A DNA stretch of 64,000 bases, from contig JACZKS010000159.1 of the NCBI GenBank assembly GCA_014859895.1, positions 62,001-126,000 of the forward strand, given 5' to 3'. Every line of letters starts with the position of its first letter. The first letter of the stretch is position 1. The position numbers and the translations under genes are program-made. The notes beneath the pieces were generated by a model, which ran no database searches, was not told the DNA's origin, and saw nothing but the letters and a program-made list of their open reading frames with translations. The DNA is from Rhodospirillales bacterium (GTDB lineage: Bacteria; Pseudomonadota; Alphaproteobacteria; Rhodospirillales; Shumkoniaceae). Positions 52,139 to 63,853 of this stretch are shown here, one piece after another.

Positions 52139-55100
52139 TCATTTCTCCTGGGGGCTGTCGCCCGCCCTCTCTCTCGGCCGCAACCCTCCCATTTTGATCT
52201 TCTGGAGCGCCTCCCGGTAATCGGTGGGCAGCACCTTGACGAACTTGGGCAGGCAGTCCTCCCAATGGGTCAGGATCTCGCGGGCGCGCTCGCTGCCGGT
52301 ATAGTTCAAATGACGCTTGAGGATCCACTTCAGGCGCGGCGCATCGTCGCCCAGCATGTCGGCGAACAGGTGCTCGCGGCTGATGGTATCGGGCAGCATC
52401 TCGTCTTCGGGAATCGGCTCCAAGGTCACCATCTCGGTGTTGCAGCGGCGCTCGAAGGTGCCGTCCTCGTCGAAGACGTAGGCGATGCCGCCGCTCATGC
52501 CGGCGGCGAAGTTGCGGCCGGTCTTGCCGAGAACGACGGCGACGCCGCCCGTCATGTATTCGCAGCCGTGGTCGCCGACGCCCTCGACCACCGCGATGGC
52601 GCCCGAGTTGCGCACGCAGAACCGCTCGCCGGCGACGCCGCGGAAATAGCATTCACCGGAGATCGCCCCGTAGAGGACGGTATTGCCGATGATGATATTG
52701 TCCTCCGGCTTAAGCCGGCTGTCGGAAGGCGGACGCACCACCAACCGGCCGCCGCTTAGGCCCTTGCCGACATAGTCGTTGGCGTCGCCCTCGAGCTCGA
52801 TGGTCACGCCCTGGGCCAGCCACGCGCCGAAACTCTGGCCGGCCGTGCCCTTCGCCTTGACGACGATGGTATCGTCGGCCAGGCCCTTGTGGCCGTACCG
52901 CTTCGCCACTTCGCCCGACAGCATGGCGCCGATCGTGCGGTTGACGTTGCGCACGACCGTCTCGACGATCACCGGCTCGCGGTTTTCCAAGGCCGGCATG
53001 GCCTTCTCGATCAGGTGCCGGTCGAGGGCGCCTTCCAGCTGGTGGTCCTGGTCCTCGCACTTGTAGCGGGCGACTTCGGGACCGGCCTCGGGGTAGTGCA
53101 GCACACGCCCAAGGTCGAGGCCGTGGGCCTTCCAGTGGTCGGAAGCCTTGCGGGTATCCAGGCGGTCGACGCGGCCGATCATTTCGTTGACGGTGCGGAA
53201 GCCCATCATCGCCATGATCTCGCGCATTTCCTCGGCGATGAAGACCAGGAAATTGACCACGTGCTCGGGCTTGCCGATGAACCGCTTGCGCAGGTTCGGG
53301 TCCTGGGTGGCGATGCCGGTCGGGCAGGTGTTCAGGTGGCACTTACGCATCATCAGACAGCCCTGGCTGATCAGGGCGCCGGTGGCGAAGCCGAACTGGT
53401 CGGCGCCGAGCAGGGCGCCGATGGCGACGTCCCGGCCGCTCCTCAAGCCCCCGTCCACCTGCACGGCAATGCGGCCGCGCAGGTTGTTGAGCACCAGCGT
53501 CTGCTGGGTCTCGGCCAGGCCAACCTCCCACGGGCTGCCGGCATGCATGATCGAGGTCAGCGGACTGGCGCCGGTGCCGCCCTCGTGGCCGGAAATCAGC
53601 ACGCCGTCGGCCTTCGCCTTGGCGACGCCGGCGGCCACCGTGCCTACCCCCACCTCGGAGACCAGCTTGACGCTGACCGTACCCTGCGGGTTGACGTTCT
53701 TGAGATCGAAAATGAGCTGTTTCAGATCCTCGATCGAATAGATGTCGTGGTGCGGCGGCGGCGAGATCAGCCCGACGCCCGGCGTCGAATGGCGGACATG
53801 GGCGATCGTCGAGTCGACCTTGTGGCCGGGCAGCTGCCCACCCTCGCCGGGCTTGGCGCCCTGCGCCATCTTGATCTGCATGTCGTCGGCGTTGACCAGG
53901 TATTCGGCGGTCACGCCGAAGCGCCCCGAGGCCACCTGTTTGATGGCCGAGCGCAGAGAATCGCCGTTGGCCAGCGTCTGGAAGCGCTCGGGCTCCTCGC
54001 CGCCCTCGCCGGTGTTGGACCGGCCACCCAGCCGGTTCATGGCGATGGCCAGCGTGGTGTGGGCCTCGTAGGAAATCGACCCGAACGACATGGCGCCGGT
54101 GCAGAAGCGCTTGACGATCTCGGACACCGGCTCGACCTCGTCGAGCGGCACCGGCTTATCGGCCGGCTTCAACTCAAGCAGCCCGCGCAGGTTCATCAGG
54201 CGCTGGCTCTGCTGGTTCACCAGGTCGGCGTATTCGCGATACAGCGCGCGATCGTTGGCGCGCACCGCGTACTGGAGCTTGGAGATGGTCTCCGGCGTCC
54301 AGATATGGTCCTCGCCGCGCAGGCGGAAGGCCATTTCGCCGCCGGCATCCAGAGCATCCTTGAGGATGCTGGCATTGCCATAGGCGTCACGATGACGACG
54401 CACCGTTTCCTCGGCGATTTCTGCCAGACCGATGCCGCCGATGCGCGACGCGGTGCCGGTGAAATAGGCGTCGACGAAGTCCTGCGACAGCCCGACGGCG
54501 TCGAAGATCTGGGCCCCGCAATAGGACTGGAAGGTCGAGATGCCCATCTTCGACATCACCTTCAACATGCCCTTCTCGATGGCCTTGACGTAGTGGTGGT
54601 GGATCTCCTCCTCGTCGATGGTGTCCGGCAGCTCCGGCCGCAGGGCCGACAGCGTCTCGAACGCCAGGTAGGGGTTGATCGCCTCGGCGCCGTAGCCGCC
54701 CAGCAGACAGAAGTCGTGGACTTGGCGGGCTTCGCCGGTTTCCACCACCAACCCCACCTCGGTGCGCAGCCCCTCGCGGATGAGGTGGTGGTGCACCGCG
54801 GCGACGGCCAGCAGCGACGGAATGGCAACGTGGTCGGCGTCCATCAGGCGGTCCGACAGAATGATAATGTTGTAGCCGGCCAGCACCTTGTTCTGGGCGT
54901 CCAGGCAGACCCGCCGCACCGCCTCTTCCATGCCGGGAGCACCGAGATCGGCCAGATAGCAGATGTCGACGGTGTAGGTGCGGAAAGCGTTGTCCACCTT
55001 TTCGTGGATGTGGCGGATCCTTTCCAGGTCGACGTTAGATAGAACCGGCGACCTCACCTCCAGGCGCTTGTGGGCGCCGCCGCTTTCCAGGTCGAGCAGA

Positions 55101-56761
55101 TTGGGCCGGGGGCCGATCAGCGACACCAGCGACATGACCAACTGCTCGCGGATGGGATCGATGGGCGGGTTGGTCACCTGCGCGAAGTTCTGCTGGAAGT
55201 AGTCGAACAGGGACTTCGAGCGGAGCGACAGCACAGCCAGCGGGATGTCGCGTCCCATCGAGCCGACCGGGTCCTGGCCGCCCATCGCCATCGGCGCCAG
55301 GAAGAACTTAATGTCCTCCTGCGAATAGCCAAAGGCCTGCTGGCGGTCCAGCAGGACGCCGGCATCGGGAGCCATCGCCGCCACTTCGGTCGGCAGGTCC
55401 TCGACATGGATCTGGGTGGACTTGAGCCATTGCAGGTAAGGCTTGGCCGAGGCCAGCTGGTCCTTGATCTCGTCGTCGTCGACGATGCGGCCCTGCTCGA
55501 GGTCGATCAGGAACATCTTGCCCGGCTGCAACCGCCACTTCTTGACGATCCGCTCCTCGGGCACCGGCAGCACGCCGACCTCGGAGGCCATGATCACCTT
55601 GTCGTCGTCGGTCACCACATAGCGGGCAGGCCTGAGGCCGTTGCGGTCCAGCGTGGCGCCGATATGGCGGCCGTCGGTGAAGGCGACGGCGGCAGGCCCG
55701 TCCCACGGCTCGATGAGGGCCGCGTAGTATTCGTAGAAGGCCTTGCGCTTCTTGCTCATCAGCGGGTTGTTGTCCCACGCCTCGGGAATCATCAGCATCA
55801 TGGCGTGGGCCAGCGAATAGCCGCCGGCGACCAGCAGTTCGAGGGAGTTGTCGAAGGTGGCCGAGTCCGAGTTGCCGTCGCCGATCAGCGGCCACAGCTT
55901 CGCTAGGTCGTCGCCCAGGATCTCCGACTTCATGTTGTGGCGCCGGGCCAGCATCCAGTTGATGTTGCCGCGAAGCGTATTGATCTCGCCGTTGTGGCAG
56001 AGGTAGCGGAACGGTTGCGCCAGTTCCCACGACGGGAAGGTGTTGGTCGAAAACCGCTGGTGGACCAAGGCCAGGGCTGACTCGAAGCGCTCGTCCTTGA
56101 GATCGGGATAGAAGACGTCGATGGCATTGGCCATCAGCATGCCCTTGTAGAGCACCGTGCGCGACGAGAAGCTGGGAATGTAGAGGCGCGATTCGGAGCG
56201 GTTCTCCTCGTAGTCCCAGATGGCGTGGTGGGCCTGCTTGCGGGAAACGAAAAGCTTGCGCTCGAAAGCGTCCTGGTCAGGACAGTTCTTGCCGCGGGCA
56301 ACGAAGACCTGGCGGATGTAGGGCTGGTTGCGCTTGACGCTGTGGCCCAGGCAGGAAGGATCGATCGGCACGTCGCGCCAACCCAGCACTTTCTGGCCCT
56401 CGGCCTCGAACACACGCTTGATGGTGGCCTCGTGGCGGGCCCGGGTCGCGGCGTTCTGACTCAAAAACAGCATGCCGACGGCATACTCGCCGGCCGGCGG
56501 CAACTCGAAGCCGAGCTTGGCGCACTCCTCGCGGAAGAAGCGGTCCGGGATCTGCGTCAGGATGCCGGCACCGTCACTGGCCTTGGGGTCGGCCCCGACC
56601 GCGCCCCGGTGGTCGAGGTTGACCAGGATCTGCAGACCGTCGCTGACGATGGTGTGGCTCTTGCGATTTTTAATGTCGACGACGAACCCGACGCCGCACG
56701 AATCATGCTCGTTGCGGGGATCATACAGCCCTTGTCTTTCGGGGTAGCCGGAAAAAGTCAT
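52139..56761 (-). CDS. gltB: Glutamate synthase large subunit
   Basis: [36 protein letters not shown] (N-terminal Cys after propeptide); FMN/Fe-S region GGEEPERFQ...[13 protein letters not shown]...[17 protein letters not shown]. Confidence 0.97.
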   Translation of the reverse strand: MTFSGYPERQGLYDPRNEHDSCGVGFVVDIKNRKSHTIVSDGLQILVNLDHRGAVGADPKASDGAGILTQIPDRFFREECAKLGFELPPAGEYAVGMLFLSQNAATRARHEATIKRVFEAEGQKVLGWRDVPIDPSCLGHSVKRNQPYIRQVFVARGKNCPDQDAFERKLFVSRKQAHHAIWDYEENRSESRLYIPSFSSRTVLYKGMLMANAIDVFYPDLKDERFESALALVHQRFSTNTFPSWELAQPFRYLCHNGEINTLRGNINWMLARRHNMKSEILGDDLAKLWPLIGDGNSDSATFDNSLELLVAGGYSLAHAMMLMIPEAWDNNPLMSKKRKAFYEYYAALIEPWDGPAAVAFTDGRHIGATLDRNGLRPARYVVTDDDKVIMASEVGVLPVPEERIVKKWRLQPGKMFLIDLEQGRIVDDDEIKDQLASAKPYLQWLKSTQIHVEDLPTEVAAMAPDAGVLLDRQQAFGYSQEDIKFFLAPMAMGGQDPVGSMGRDIPLAVLSLRSKSLFDYFQQNFAQVTNPPIDPIREQLVMSLVSLIGPRPNLLDLESGGAHKRLEVRSPVLSNVDLERIRHIHEKVDNAFRTYTVDICYLADLGAPGMEEAVRRVCLDAQNKVLAGYNIIILSDRLMDADHVAIPSLLAVAAVHHHLIREGLRTEVGLVVETGEARQVHDFCLLGGYGAEAINPYLAFETLSALRPELPDTIDEEEIHHHYVKAIEKGMLKVMSKMGISTFQSYCGAQIFDAVGLSQDFVDAYFTGTASRIGGIGLAEIAEETVRRHRDAYGNASILKDALDAGGEMAFRLRGEDHIWTPETISKLQYAVRANDRALYREYADLVNQQSQRLMNLRGLLELKPADKPVPLDEVEPVSEIVKRFCTGAMSFGSISYEAHTTLAIAMNRLGGRSNTGEGGEEPERFQTLANGDSLRSAIKQVASGRFGVTAEYLVNADDMQIKMAQGAKPGEGGQLPGHKVDSTIAHVRHSTPGVGLISPPPHHDIYSIEDLKQLIFDLKNVNPQGTVSVKLVSEVGVGTVAAGVAKAKADGVLISGHEGGTGASPLTSIMHAGSPWEVGLAETQQTLVLNNLRGRIAVQVDGGLRSGRDVAIGALLGADQFGFATGALISQGCLMMRKCHLNTCPTGIATQDPNLRKRFIGKPEHVVNFLVFIAEEMREIMAMMGFRTVNEMIGRVDRLDTRKASDHWKAHGLDLGRVLHYPEAGPEVARYKCEDQDHQLEGALDRHLIEKAMPALENREPVIVETVVRNVNRTIGAMLSGEVAKRYGHKGLADDTIVVKAKGTAGQSFGAWLAQGVTIELEGDANDYVGKGLSGGRLVVRPPSDSRLKPEDNIIIGNTVLYGAISGECYFRGVAGERFCVRNSGAIAVVEGVGDHGCEYMTGGVAVVLGKTGRNFAAGMSGGIAYVFDEDGTFERRCNTEMVTLEPIPEDEMLPDTISREHLFADMLGDDAPRLKWILKRHLNYTGSERAREILTHWEDCLPKFVKVLPTDYREALQKIKMGGLRPRERAGDSPQEK

Positions 56762-57091
56762 CGCGCTCACTCCGTTTCGTCCACTGCCGGCGGTGCTCTT
56801 TACATGTGTCGGTCGATTCCACCAAGCCAAAAATCGCGCTTCGATCGATTCCCGTGCGCGGCCTTCGCCACTTGCCCAGGGTGCCGCCTTCCGGAAACTC
56901 AGGCTCGACCTTCCGGGAGCATTCCGGTCGCTGTCTGGCGTCGGTTGTTCGAAAAGGCGGCTTCGGCCCAGAGGGTTCCTCCCGCACAACGCACCTGGCC
57001 GGCGGGCCCTCATCGACAGATGGTATCATCACCATTGATTTAAAGGGAAGGCGGCCATCACATTTTCAGGTTGGGTATGGCCTTCGGTCGA

Positions 57092-57448
57092 TCAATCGGC
57101 GCGACGCCCGCCGGCCGGCCGTTGGTTTGAGGAATGCTCCCTGGCGATCCGTTCCAATCCGTCGCGCATCGCGTCCAACTGCCCGTGATGTTCGCTCTGG
57201 ACCGTGCCCAAGGCTTCGCTCTTCTTCTGGAGCTCGGCGATACGGTCGGTCGCGTCGTCCAGTTTCCGCTCCAGCGCGCCCACCTTTGCCGAACAGCCGT
57301 CAATCGCTTCGCGCAGGCTTCGCAAATGGGTCTCCAGGAATTGCTGGTTCTGGCGTTCGATTCGCCTGACCACGTCATTGACGAACCACAGCGCCGCCAG
57401 CGCGACCAGCAGCGCAATGACGCCGAAGACGGTTCCGATTCCTTCCAT
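57092..57448 (-). CDS. Hypothetical single-TM coiled-coil protein
   Basis: MEGIGTVFGVIALLVALAALWFVNDVVRRIERQNQQFLETHLRSLREAIDGCSAKVGALERKLDDATDRIAELQKK; TM plus heptad-rich region. Confidence 0.6.
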   Translation of the reverse strand: MEGIGTVFGVIALLVALAALWFVNDVVRRIERQNQQFLETHLRSLREAIDGCSAKVGALERKLDDATDRIAELQKKSEALGTVQSEHHGQLDAMRDGLERIAREHSSNQRPAGGRRAD

Positions 57449-57495
57449 CAGACCCCCACCACCCGCCGGCTGGCGGACACCGGGTGATTGAACAG

Positions 57496-57530
57496 GAAAA
57501 AGCCGGGTCGGACAAGTCCGACCCGGCTTT
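57496..57530 (-). terminator. Rho-independent terminator of pckA
   Basis: Perfect 13-bp stem AGCCGGGTCGGAC-AA-GTCCGACCCGGCT; on the minus strand followed by TTTTT. Confidence 0.9.
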
Positions 57531-57559
57531 GGAACCCTGCCGTCGCCTGAAGCGAGCGG

Positions 57560-59167
57560 TCAGTCGGCGGGACGGATCGCGGCCGCGCGGACCTTGTCGT
57601 CGACCTGGGCTTCGAACTGCTGGAAGTTCTTGGCGAAGCGGCGGGTCAGGTCGCGGGCGGTGGCGTCATAGGCCGCCTTGTCCTTCCAGGTGTTGCGAGC
57701 CGACAGGATCTCGGCCGGCACGTCCGGGCAGGACTGGGGAACGAGGACGCCGAAGTTCGGGTCCTTGGTCATCGGCACGCCATCCAGTTTGCCGTCCAGG
57801 ATGGCATTCACCATGGCCCGGGTATGAGCGATCTTGATGCGCGCGCCGACGCCGACGCCGCCGCCGCTCCAACCGGTGTTGACCAGCCAGCAGGAGGCCT
57901 TGTGCTCGGCCATCTTTTTGCCGAGCAGATCGGCATAGACGGTGGGATTGCGCGGCAGGAAGGGAGCGCCGAAACAGGTCGAGAAGACGTCCTGCGGCTC
58001 CTTCACCCCCGCCTCGGTGCCGGCCAGTTTGGCGGTGTAACCCGACAGGAAGTGATACATCGCCTGCTCGGGCGTGAGCTTGCTCACCGGCGGCATGACG
58101 CCGAAGGCGTCGCAGGTCAGCATGACGATGTTCTTCGGGTGATTGCCGACCCCGGTGGGCGAAGCGTTGGGAATATGCGACAGCGGATAGGATGCCCGGG
58201 TGTTTTCGGTCAACGAGCCGTCGTCGAGGTCGAGACGACGCTCGTCCATATCCATCATCACGTTCTCGAGGATGGTGCCGAATCGCCTGGTCGTCGCGTA
58301 GATCTCGGGCTCCGCCTTGGCGCTGAGATTGATGACCTTGGCGTAGCAGCCGTGCTCGAAGTTGAAGACGCCCTTCGGTCCCCAGCCATGCTCGTCGTCA
58401 CCGATCAGCGTCCGCGAACTGTCGGCCGACAGCGTGGTCTTGCCGGTCCCGGACAGGCCGAAGAAAATGGCGGTCTCGCCGTTCGGCCCCTGATTGGCCG
58501 AGCAGTGCATGGGCAGGATGCCCTTTGCCGGCAGCATGTAGTTGAGGATGCTGAAGATCGACTTCTTGATCTCGCCGGCATAGCTGGTGCCGCCGATAAG
58601 GACGAGGCGTTTGGCGAAATTGACGACAATGAACACGCCCGAACGGGTGCCATCAGTCTCCGGCTCCGCGTGGAAGCGAGGGGCCTGAATGACGGTGAAC
58701 TCCGGCTTGAACGTCTTGATGTCCTCGCGAGATGCCCAGAAGAACATGTTGCGGGCGAACAGGTTGTGCCAAGCGGTTTCGGTAATCACCCGAATCGGGA
58801 AGCGCAGTTCGGGGTCGGCCACCGCGAAGCAGTCCTGGATAAAGATGTCCCGCCCCTGGAGATAGGCGAGCATGCGGCGGTGCAAGCCGTCGAACTGCGC
58901 CTCGGTCATTGGGCGGTTGACGTTGCCCCACCAGACCGACTCCCGGTTCTCCGGCTCGTCGACGACGAACTTGTCGTTGGGGGAGCGTCCGGTGTGGTGG
59001 CCGGTTCGGGTGACCAGCGCCCCGCCATGGGCAAGGGTGGCCTCGCCGCGGCGGACGGCCTGTTCATAAAGGGCGGGCGTCGGGAAATTCCAGAACGCCA
59101 TGCCGAAGTTCTGAATGCCGTGGTTCTTTAAGCCGTAAGGGCTGACGAAAGGTCCAAATTCCTGCAC
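57560..59167 (-). CDS. pckA: Phosphoenolpyruvate carboxykinase (ATP)
   Basis: VTRTGHHTGRSPNDKFVVDEP, FFGLSGTGKTTLSAD, GWGPKGVFNFEHGCYAKVINL. GTG start at 59167. Confidence 0.97.
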   Translation of the reverse strand: MQEFGPFVSPYGLKNHGIQNFGMAFWNFPTPALYEQAVRRGEATLAHGGALVTRTGHHTGRSPNDKFVVDEPENRESVWWGNVNRPMTEAQFDGLHRRMLAYLQGRDIFIQDCFAVADPELRFPIRVITETAWHNLFARNMFFWASREDIKTFKPEFTVIQAPRFHAEPETDGTRSGVFIVVNFAKRLVLIGGTSYAGEIKKSIFSILNYMLPAKGILPMHCSANQGPNGETAIFFGLSGTGKTTLSADSSRTLIGDDEHGWGPKGVFNFEHGCYAKVINLSAKAEPEIYATTRRFGTILENVMMDMDERRLDLDDGSLTENTRASYPLSHIPNASPTGVGNHPKNIVMLTCDAFGVMPPVSKLTPEQAMYHFLSGYTAKLAGTEAGVKEPQDVFSTCFGAPFLPRNPTVYADLLGKKMAEHKASCWLVNTGWSGGGVGVGARIKIAHTRAMVNAILDGKLDGVPMTKDPNFGVLVPQSCPDVPAEILSARNTWKDKAAYDATARDLTRRFAKNFQQFEAQVDDKVRAAAIRPAD

Positions 59168-59594
59168 TGTTTCTTTCTCCTGATCTTGAGGGGGAATCCC
59201 TGCGCCCCAAGCGTCATTTTTCGTTGGCCGTCTCCCCAAAGGGAAGGCCGGCGCCGCTGAGTCCTTGCTGCAATGTCAAATTTCTTGTTCTTCGGTGAAC
59301 GTCTCAGCCCAGCCAGCCGCCGATGACGGCCAGCCTGCGCAAGTTCGGTCCCGGCTATTTACGCAAAATCTCGGGACAATGCATCAGAAATATCATGTCA
59401 GCCGATAAAAAATGCCAGAACGCGTTCCAGCCTTGGAAACCGCCCCCATCGGCCATGCCGCTCGGCCATACCACAAGGGTATTGATTCCGCTATAATTTC
59501 GCCACAAACACACCATCCATATCGCGTTTACGCGCTTGTCCCAATCGTCCGAAGAGCCCTTGGGATCGGCACCGATCGCAGAGAGGGGGCTGCC

Positions 59595-60290
59595 ATGCCG
59601 CATACCGTTGCCTTGGTCGATGACGACCGCAACATCCTGACCTCGGTCTCCATGGCCTTGGAGGCGGAGGGATTCATCGTGCACACCTACCGTGACGGCT
59701 ACGAGGCGCTGGACGGAATCGAACGCCGGCCGGTCGACCTGGCGGTGCTCGACATCAAGATGCCGCGCATGAACGGCATGGAACTGCTGGAGCGACTCCG
59801 CCAGAAAGGCGGCCTGCCGGTCATCTTCCTGACCTCCAAGGACGACGAGATCGACGAGATGCTGGGCCTCAGGATGGGAGCGGACGATTACATCAAGAAG
59901 CCGTTCTCACAGCGTCTCCTTATCGAGCGCATCCGCGCCGTCCTGCGCCGCTTCGACAGCGAGGAAACGCCGGCCGGCAACGGCGAGGACTGCTTCGAGC
60001 GCGGGCCGCTGAACATGGACGCGGTGCGCCACATGTGCACGTGGCACGACCGGCCGGTCAACCTGACCGTCACCGAGTTCCTGCTTCTCCAGGCCCTGGC
60101 GAGACGGCCCGGTCACGTCAAGACCCGCGATCAACTGATCGACGCCGCCTACGGCGAGAACATCTACGTCGACGATCGGACCATCGACAGCCACATCAAG
60201 CGGCTGCGCAAGAAGTTCAAGGATATCGACCCCGAATTCACCGAGATCGAAACCCTCTACGGCGTCGGCTATCGCTACCGGCAAGGTTGA
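59595..60290 (+). CDS. chvI: Response regulator ChvI (OmpR family)
   Basis: [36 protein letters not shown]...[25 protein letters not shown]...; winged helix [38 protein letters not shown]. Confidence 0.92.
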   Translation: MPHTVALVDDDRNILTSVSMALEAEGFIVHTYRDGYEALDGIERRPVDLAVLDIKMPRMNGMELLERLRQKGGLPVIFLTSKDDEIDEMLGLRMGADDYIKKPFSQRLLIERIRAVLRRFDSEETPAGNGEDCFERGPLNMDAVRHMCTWHDRPVNLTVTEFLLLQALARRPGHVKTRDQLIDAAYGENIYVDDRTIDSHIKRLRKKFKDIDPEFTEIETLYGVGYRYRQG

Positions 60291-60297
60291 CGAGACC

Positions 60298-61923
60298 GTG
60301 GCATCCTGGGGGACGGACAGCACCAGACCGCGCCGACGGGCCATTTCGCCCATCACCGGACGGATCCTGGCCCTCAACCTCGTGGCGCTCGGCGTTCTGG
60401 TGGCGGGATTGCTGTACCTGGGCGAGTATCGCAAAAACCTGATCGCCGCCGAACTGGTCGCTCTCGGCAAACAGGCCGAGATGTCGGCGGCCGCCATCGG
60501 CGAAGGAGCGGTCATTACCGGTTCGTCGGAACCGGCCCTCGGCCATCAGATCCTGTCGCCCACAGACGCCCGACAGATGGTCCGCCGCCTGGTCGAACCG
60601 ACCGCGACCCGGGCCCGCCTGTTCGGCGCCGACGGCGTGCTCATCGTCGACAGCCGCATGCTTTTCGGACCAGGCGGAATGGTCCAGGTCGAGGAACTGC
60701 CGCCACCCGACGACAAGTCCGGCGTCATCGAGTCGCTGCTTGCCACCTACGATTTCCTCGTCACCCTCATCCCCGGCTTCGAACCGCTGCCCGAATACCA
60801 CGAGAATTCCATCCAACAGGCCGCCGACTACTCCGAGGTTGTCGGCGCACTCAACGGCGACCTGACCCGCGCCGTGCGAACCACCGATCGCGGCATGATC
60901 CTTACCGCCGCCGCGCCGGTTCAGCGTTACAAGCAGGTCTTGGGCGCCCTTATGCTGTCGACCGATTCGCGGGGCATCGACAACGCCCTTTACGACGTGC
61001 GACTCGACATCCTCAAGGTGTTCGCCGTAGCGCTCAGCGTCACCGTGCTGCTGTCGCTGTATCTGGCCAGCACCATCGCCCGGCCGATCCGCCGCCTTGC
61101 CGACGCCGCGGAAAGCGTGCGCCACGCCCGCAACCGCAGCGTCGTCATCCCCACCTTCCCCGGTCGCGACGACGAGATCGGCGAACTGGCGCAGGTGCTG
61201 AACGAGATGACAGAGGCGCTGTGGCAACGCATGGACGCCATCGAGGGATTCGCCGCCGATGTCGCGCACGAGATCAAGAATCCGCTGACCAGTCTTCATT
61301 CGGCGGTCGAGACGATATCCCGGGTGAACGATCCCGCCCAGCAGCGCAAGTTGATGGGAATCATCCAGGACGACGTCCGCCGCCTGGACCGGCTGATCAG
61401 CGACATTTCCGACGCTTCGCGCCTGGACGCGGAATTGTCGCGGGCCGAGTTGGAGACCGTCAACCTGAGCGGCCTTCTGGGCGTAGTGGTCGACATCCAG
61501 CAGGCGACCGGCGGCGGCGGACCGGATATCGCGCTCGACATTCCGAACGGCCGCAAGTTCCAGGTCAGGGGAATCGAGGGGCGGCTGGTCCAGGTATTCC
61601 GCAACCTGATCGCCAATGCCGTGTCGTTCAGCCCGCCCGGCGGCAAGATCGCCGTGCATGCGGAAGAGCGGCCCGATGCCGTCGAGATCGAGATCATCGA
61701 CGAGGGGCCCGGCATCCCGGCAGGCAAGGAGCGCGACATCTTCGAGCGATTCTATTCGGAACGCCCGGCCGGCGAGAAGTTCGGCACTCACTCCGGCCTC
61801 GGGCTCAGCATCTCCAAGCAGATCGTCGAGGCACACGGCGGCCAAATCCGGGCCGAAAATCGTCTCGACGAGGCGGGCAAGACGCTGGGTGCCCGCTTTG
61901 TCGTATGGCTGCCAACCCTTTGA
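60298..61923 (+). CDS. chvG: Sensor histidine kinase ChvG
   Basis: SPITGRILALNLVALGVLVAGLLYLGEYRKNLIAAELVALGKQAEM; FAADVAHEIKNPLTSLHSAVETI; downstream of chvI. Confidence 0.92.
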   Translation: MASWGTDSTRPRRRAISPITGRILALNLVALGVLVAGLLYLGEYRKNLIAAELVALGKQAEMSAAAIGEGAVITGSSEPALGHQILSPTDARQMVRRLVEPTATRARLFGADGVLIVDSRMLFGPGGMVQVEELPPPDDKSGVIESLLATYDFLVTLIPGFEPLPEYHENSIQQAADYSEVVGALNGDLTRAVRTTDRGMILTAAAPVQRYKQVLGALMLSTDSRGIDNALYDVRLDILKVFAVALSVTVLLSLYLASTIARPIRRLADAAESVRHARNRSVVIPTFPGRDDEIGELAQVLNEMTEALWQRMDAIEGFAADVAHEIKNPLTSLHSAVETISRVNDPAQQRKLMGIIQDDVRRLDRLISDISDASRLDAELSRAELETVNLSGLLGVVVDIQQATGGGGPDIALDIPNGRKFQVRGIEGRLVQVFRNLIANAVSFSPPGGKIAVHAEERPDAVEIEIIDEGPGIPAGKERDIFERFYSERPAGEKFGTHSGLGLSISKQIVEAHGGQIRAENRLDEAGKTLGARFVVWLPTL

Positions 61924-61988
61924 CGACGGACACCCAGGCCGCGTCAGACGATTGACAGCGCCATGCGCTGGTCCCACCCTGCGAGCCC

Positions 61989-62423
61989 ATGGAACAGGTT
62001 CATGCCTCCTGCGTCGCCATGGACGGCTTAGGTGTGCTCATCCGCGGGAAGGCGGGAAGCGGCAAGTCGGATCTGGCGGCGCGCCTCATCGACCAGGACG
62101 GCCGTCTTGTCGCCGATGACCGGGTGGATCTGGCGGCACGCGAAGGCGCCCTCATTGCCAGCGCTCCCGCCGCCATTGCCGGCCTCCTGGAAGTGCGCGG
62201 CGTCGGCATCCTGCGCATGGCCCACCTGACGGAAGCGACGATAGGCCTCATCGTCGACATGGTCGGCCCGGACGACGTCGAACGGGTTCCCGAACCCGCT
62301 TTTTGTGACTATATGGGAGTCGTCGTCCCGCTCTTGCGGATATGGCCATTCGAACCGTCGGCCGCCGCCAAGGTACGCTTCGCCGTGGCGGCGCTGAAAG
62401 GGTCGGTATCGTGGGTTTCATGA
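61989..62423 (+). CDS. hprK: HPr kinase/phosphorylase, short alphaproteobacterial form
   Basis: VHASCVAMDGLGVLIRGKAGSGKSDLAARLIDQDGRLVADDRVDL...LEVRGVGILRMAHL; Walker A and HprK signature, no N-terminal domain. Confidence 0.93.
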   Translation: MEQVHASCVAMDGLGVLIRGKAGSGKSDLAARLIDQDGRLVADDRVDLAAREGALIASAPAAIAGLLEVRGVGILRMAHLTEATIGLIVDMVGPDDVERVPEPAFCDYMGVVVPLLRIWPFEPSAAAKVRFAVAALKGSVSWVS

Positions 62424-62441
62424 TCCAAGGAAAGACCGGAC

Positions 62442-63404
62442 GTGCCCGCTTCAGTCAATGACCGTCGGGCGACGCCCGCCCGCGATCGGGCCAAGACGCG
62501 CGACGTGCTGCTGGTCACCGGCATGTCGGGGGCCGGCAAGACGTCGACATTGAAGGCGCTGGAGGATCTCGGCTACGAAGCGGTCGACAATCTGCCGCTG
62601 TCGCTCTTAAGCAATCTTGTGTTGCCGAGCCAGCGCTCGCTTGACGCCCACGAATTCCAAAGGGCGCTGGCCATCGGCATCGACATCCGCACCCGCGACT
62701 TCGGCGCCGAGACGTTCGCGCGCGAACTCGGCCGGCTGCGGGACGACGGCGACCTATCGGTGAAGGTGCTGTTCCTGGACTGCGACGACGACGAACTGAG
62801 CCGGCGCTACGTCGAAACCCGGCACCGCCATCCGCTGGCCCTCGACCGCCCGGTCCAGGACGGCATCGCCCACGAACGGCAGCTCCTGGCCCCGACGCGC
62901 GAAGCCAGCGACCTCGTCATCGACACCACGCGCCTGCCGCTGGGCGACCTCAAGCGCCTTCTCGAAGGGCATTTCGGCCTTGGCGACAAGCCGGCGCTGT
63001 CGGTTTTCGTCACCTCGTTTGCCTTCCGCCAAGGCATCCCGCGCGAGGCCGATCTCGTTTTCGACGTTCGCTTCCTGGCCAATCCCCATTATGATCCCAC
63101 ACTGCGGCCGCTGACCGGACGCGACGCCACGGTCGCCGAATTCATTACCGGGGACACCGACTTCGCCGGATTCTTCGGGAATCTTTGTCGGCTTCTCGGG
63201 CCTCTGCTGCCGCGCTACGTGGCGGAAGGAAAGAGCTATCTGACGATCGCCATCGGCTGTACCGGCGGCCGGCACCGTTCGGTGTTCGTGGCCGAACGGC
63301 TGGCGAAATGGCTGGAAGAGCAGGGGATCGGCGTCCACCTGAGTCATCGGGAGATCGACCTTAAGGCCGGTCATCGAAAACTGGACGTTCCGGCCAAGGC
63401 GTAA
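62442..63404 (+). CDS. rapZ: RNase adapter protein RapZ (P-loop)
   Basis: LLVTGMSGAGKTSTLKALEDLGYEAVDNLPLSLL...AIGIDIRTRDF...VFDVRFLANPHYDPTLRPLTG...IAIGCTGGRHRSVFVAERLA. Confidence 0.95.
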   Translation: MPASVNDRRATPARDRAKTRDVLLVTGMSGAGKTSTLKALEDLGYEAVDNLPLSLLSNLVLPSQRSLDAHEFQRALAIGIDIRTRDFGAETFARELGRLRDDGDLSVKVLFLDCDDDELSRRYVETRHRHPLALDRPVQDGIAHERQLLAPTREASDLVIDTTRLPLGDLKRLLEGHFGLGDKPALSVFVTSFAFRQGIPREADLVFDVRFLANPHYDPTLRPLTGRDATVAEFITGDTDFAGFFGNLCRLLGPLLPRYVAEGKSYLTIAIGCTGGRHRSVFVAERLAKWLEEQGIGVHLSHREIDLKAGHRKLDVPAKA

Positions 63405-63445
63405 TAAGGAAGTACGGCAACTCGGATGCAAGGACCGCTCGACAC

Positions 63446-63853
63446 ATGATCGGAATGGTGCTCGTGACCCACGGTCGGCTGGCCGAAGAGCTGGTGGCGG
63501 CGTTGGAACATGTGGTTGGCCCGCAGACCAATGTGGCCGCCATCGGTATCGGCCCCGACGACGACATGGAGGAGCGCCGCACCCAGATCATGGAAAGCGC
63601 GGTGAAGGCCGACGAGGGCGAAGGCGTGGTCGTGTTGACCGACATGTTCGGCGGCACGCCATCCAACCTGGCCATCTCCATCATGGACAAGACGCACGTC
63701 GAGGTGATTGCCGGCGTCAACCTGCCGATGCTCATCAAACTGGCCAGCGTGCGCACCAGCGAACCGCTGTCCAAGGCGGTGGTCAGCGCCCAGGAGGCAG
63801 GCCGCAAGTACATCAATATCGCCTCGCAATTGCTGACCCAGGAAAAGTCATGA
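63446..63853 (+). CDS. PTS EIIA component, mannose family
   Basis: MIGMVLVTHGRLAEELVAALEHVVGPQTNVAAIGIGPDDDMEERR...VVVLTDMFGGTPSNLAISIM; active His in VTHGRLAEEL. Confidence 0.94.
   Translation: MIGMVLVTHGRLAEELVAALEHVVGPQTNVAAIGIGPDDDMEERRTQIMESAVKADEGEGVVVLTDMFGGTPSNLAISIMDKTHVEVIAGVNLPMLIKLASVRTSEPLSKAVVSAQEAGRKYINIASQLLTQEKS

Noticed and set aside
52889-55042. 717-aa plus-strand ORF
   Set aside because: Antisense to gltB; composition mirrors the gltB codon pattern.
59492-59497. TATAAT box upstream of chvI as a promoter
   Set aside because: Good -10 hexamer but no convincing -35 at the proper spacing, so not listed as a feature.
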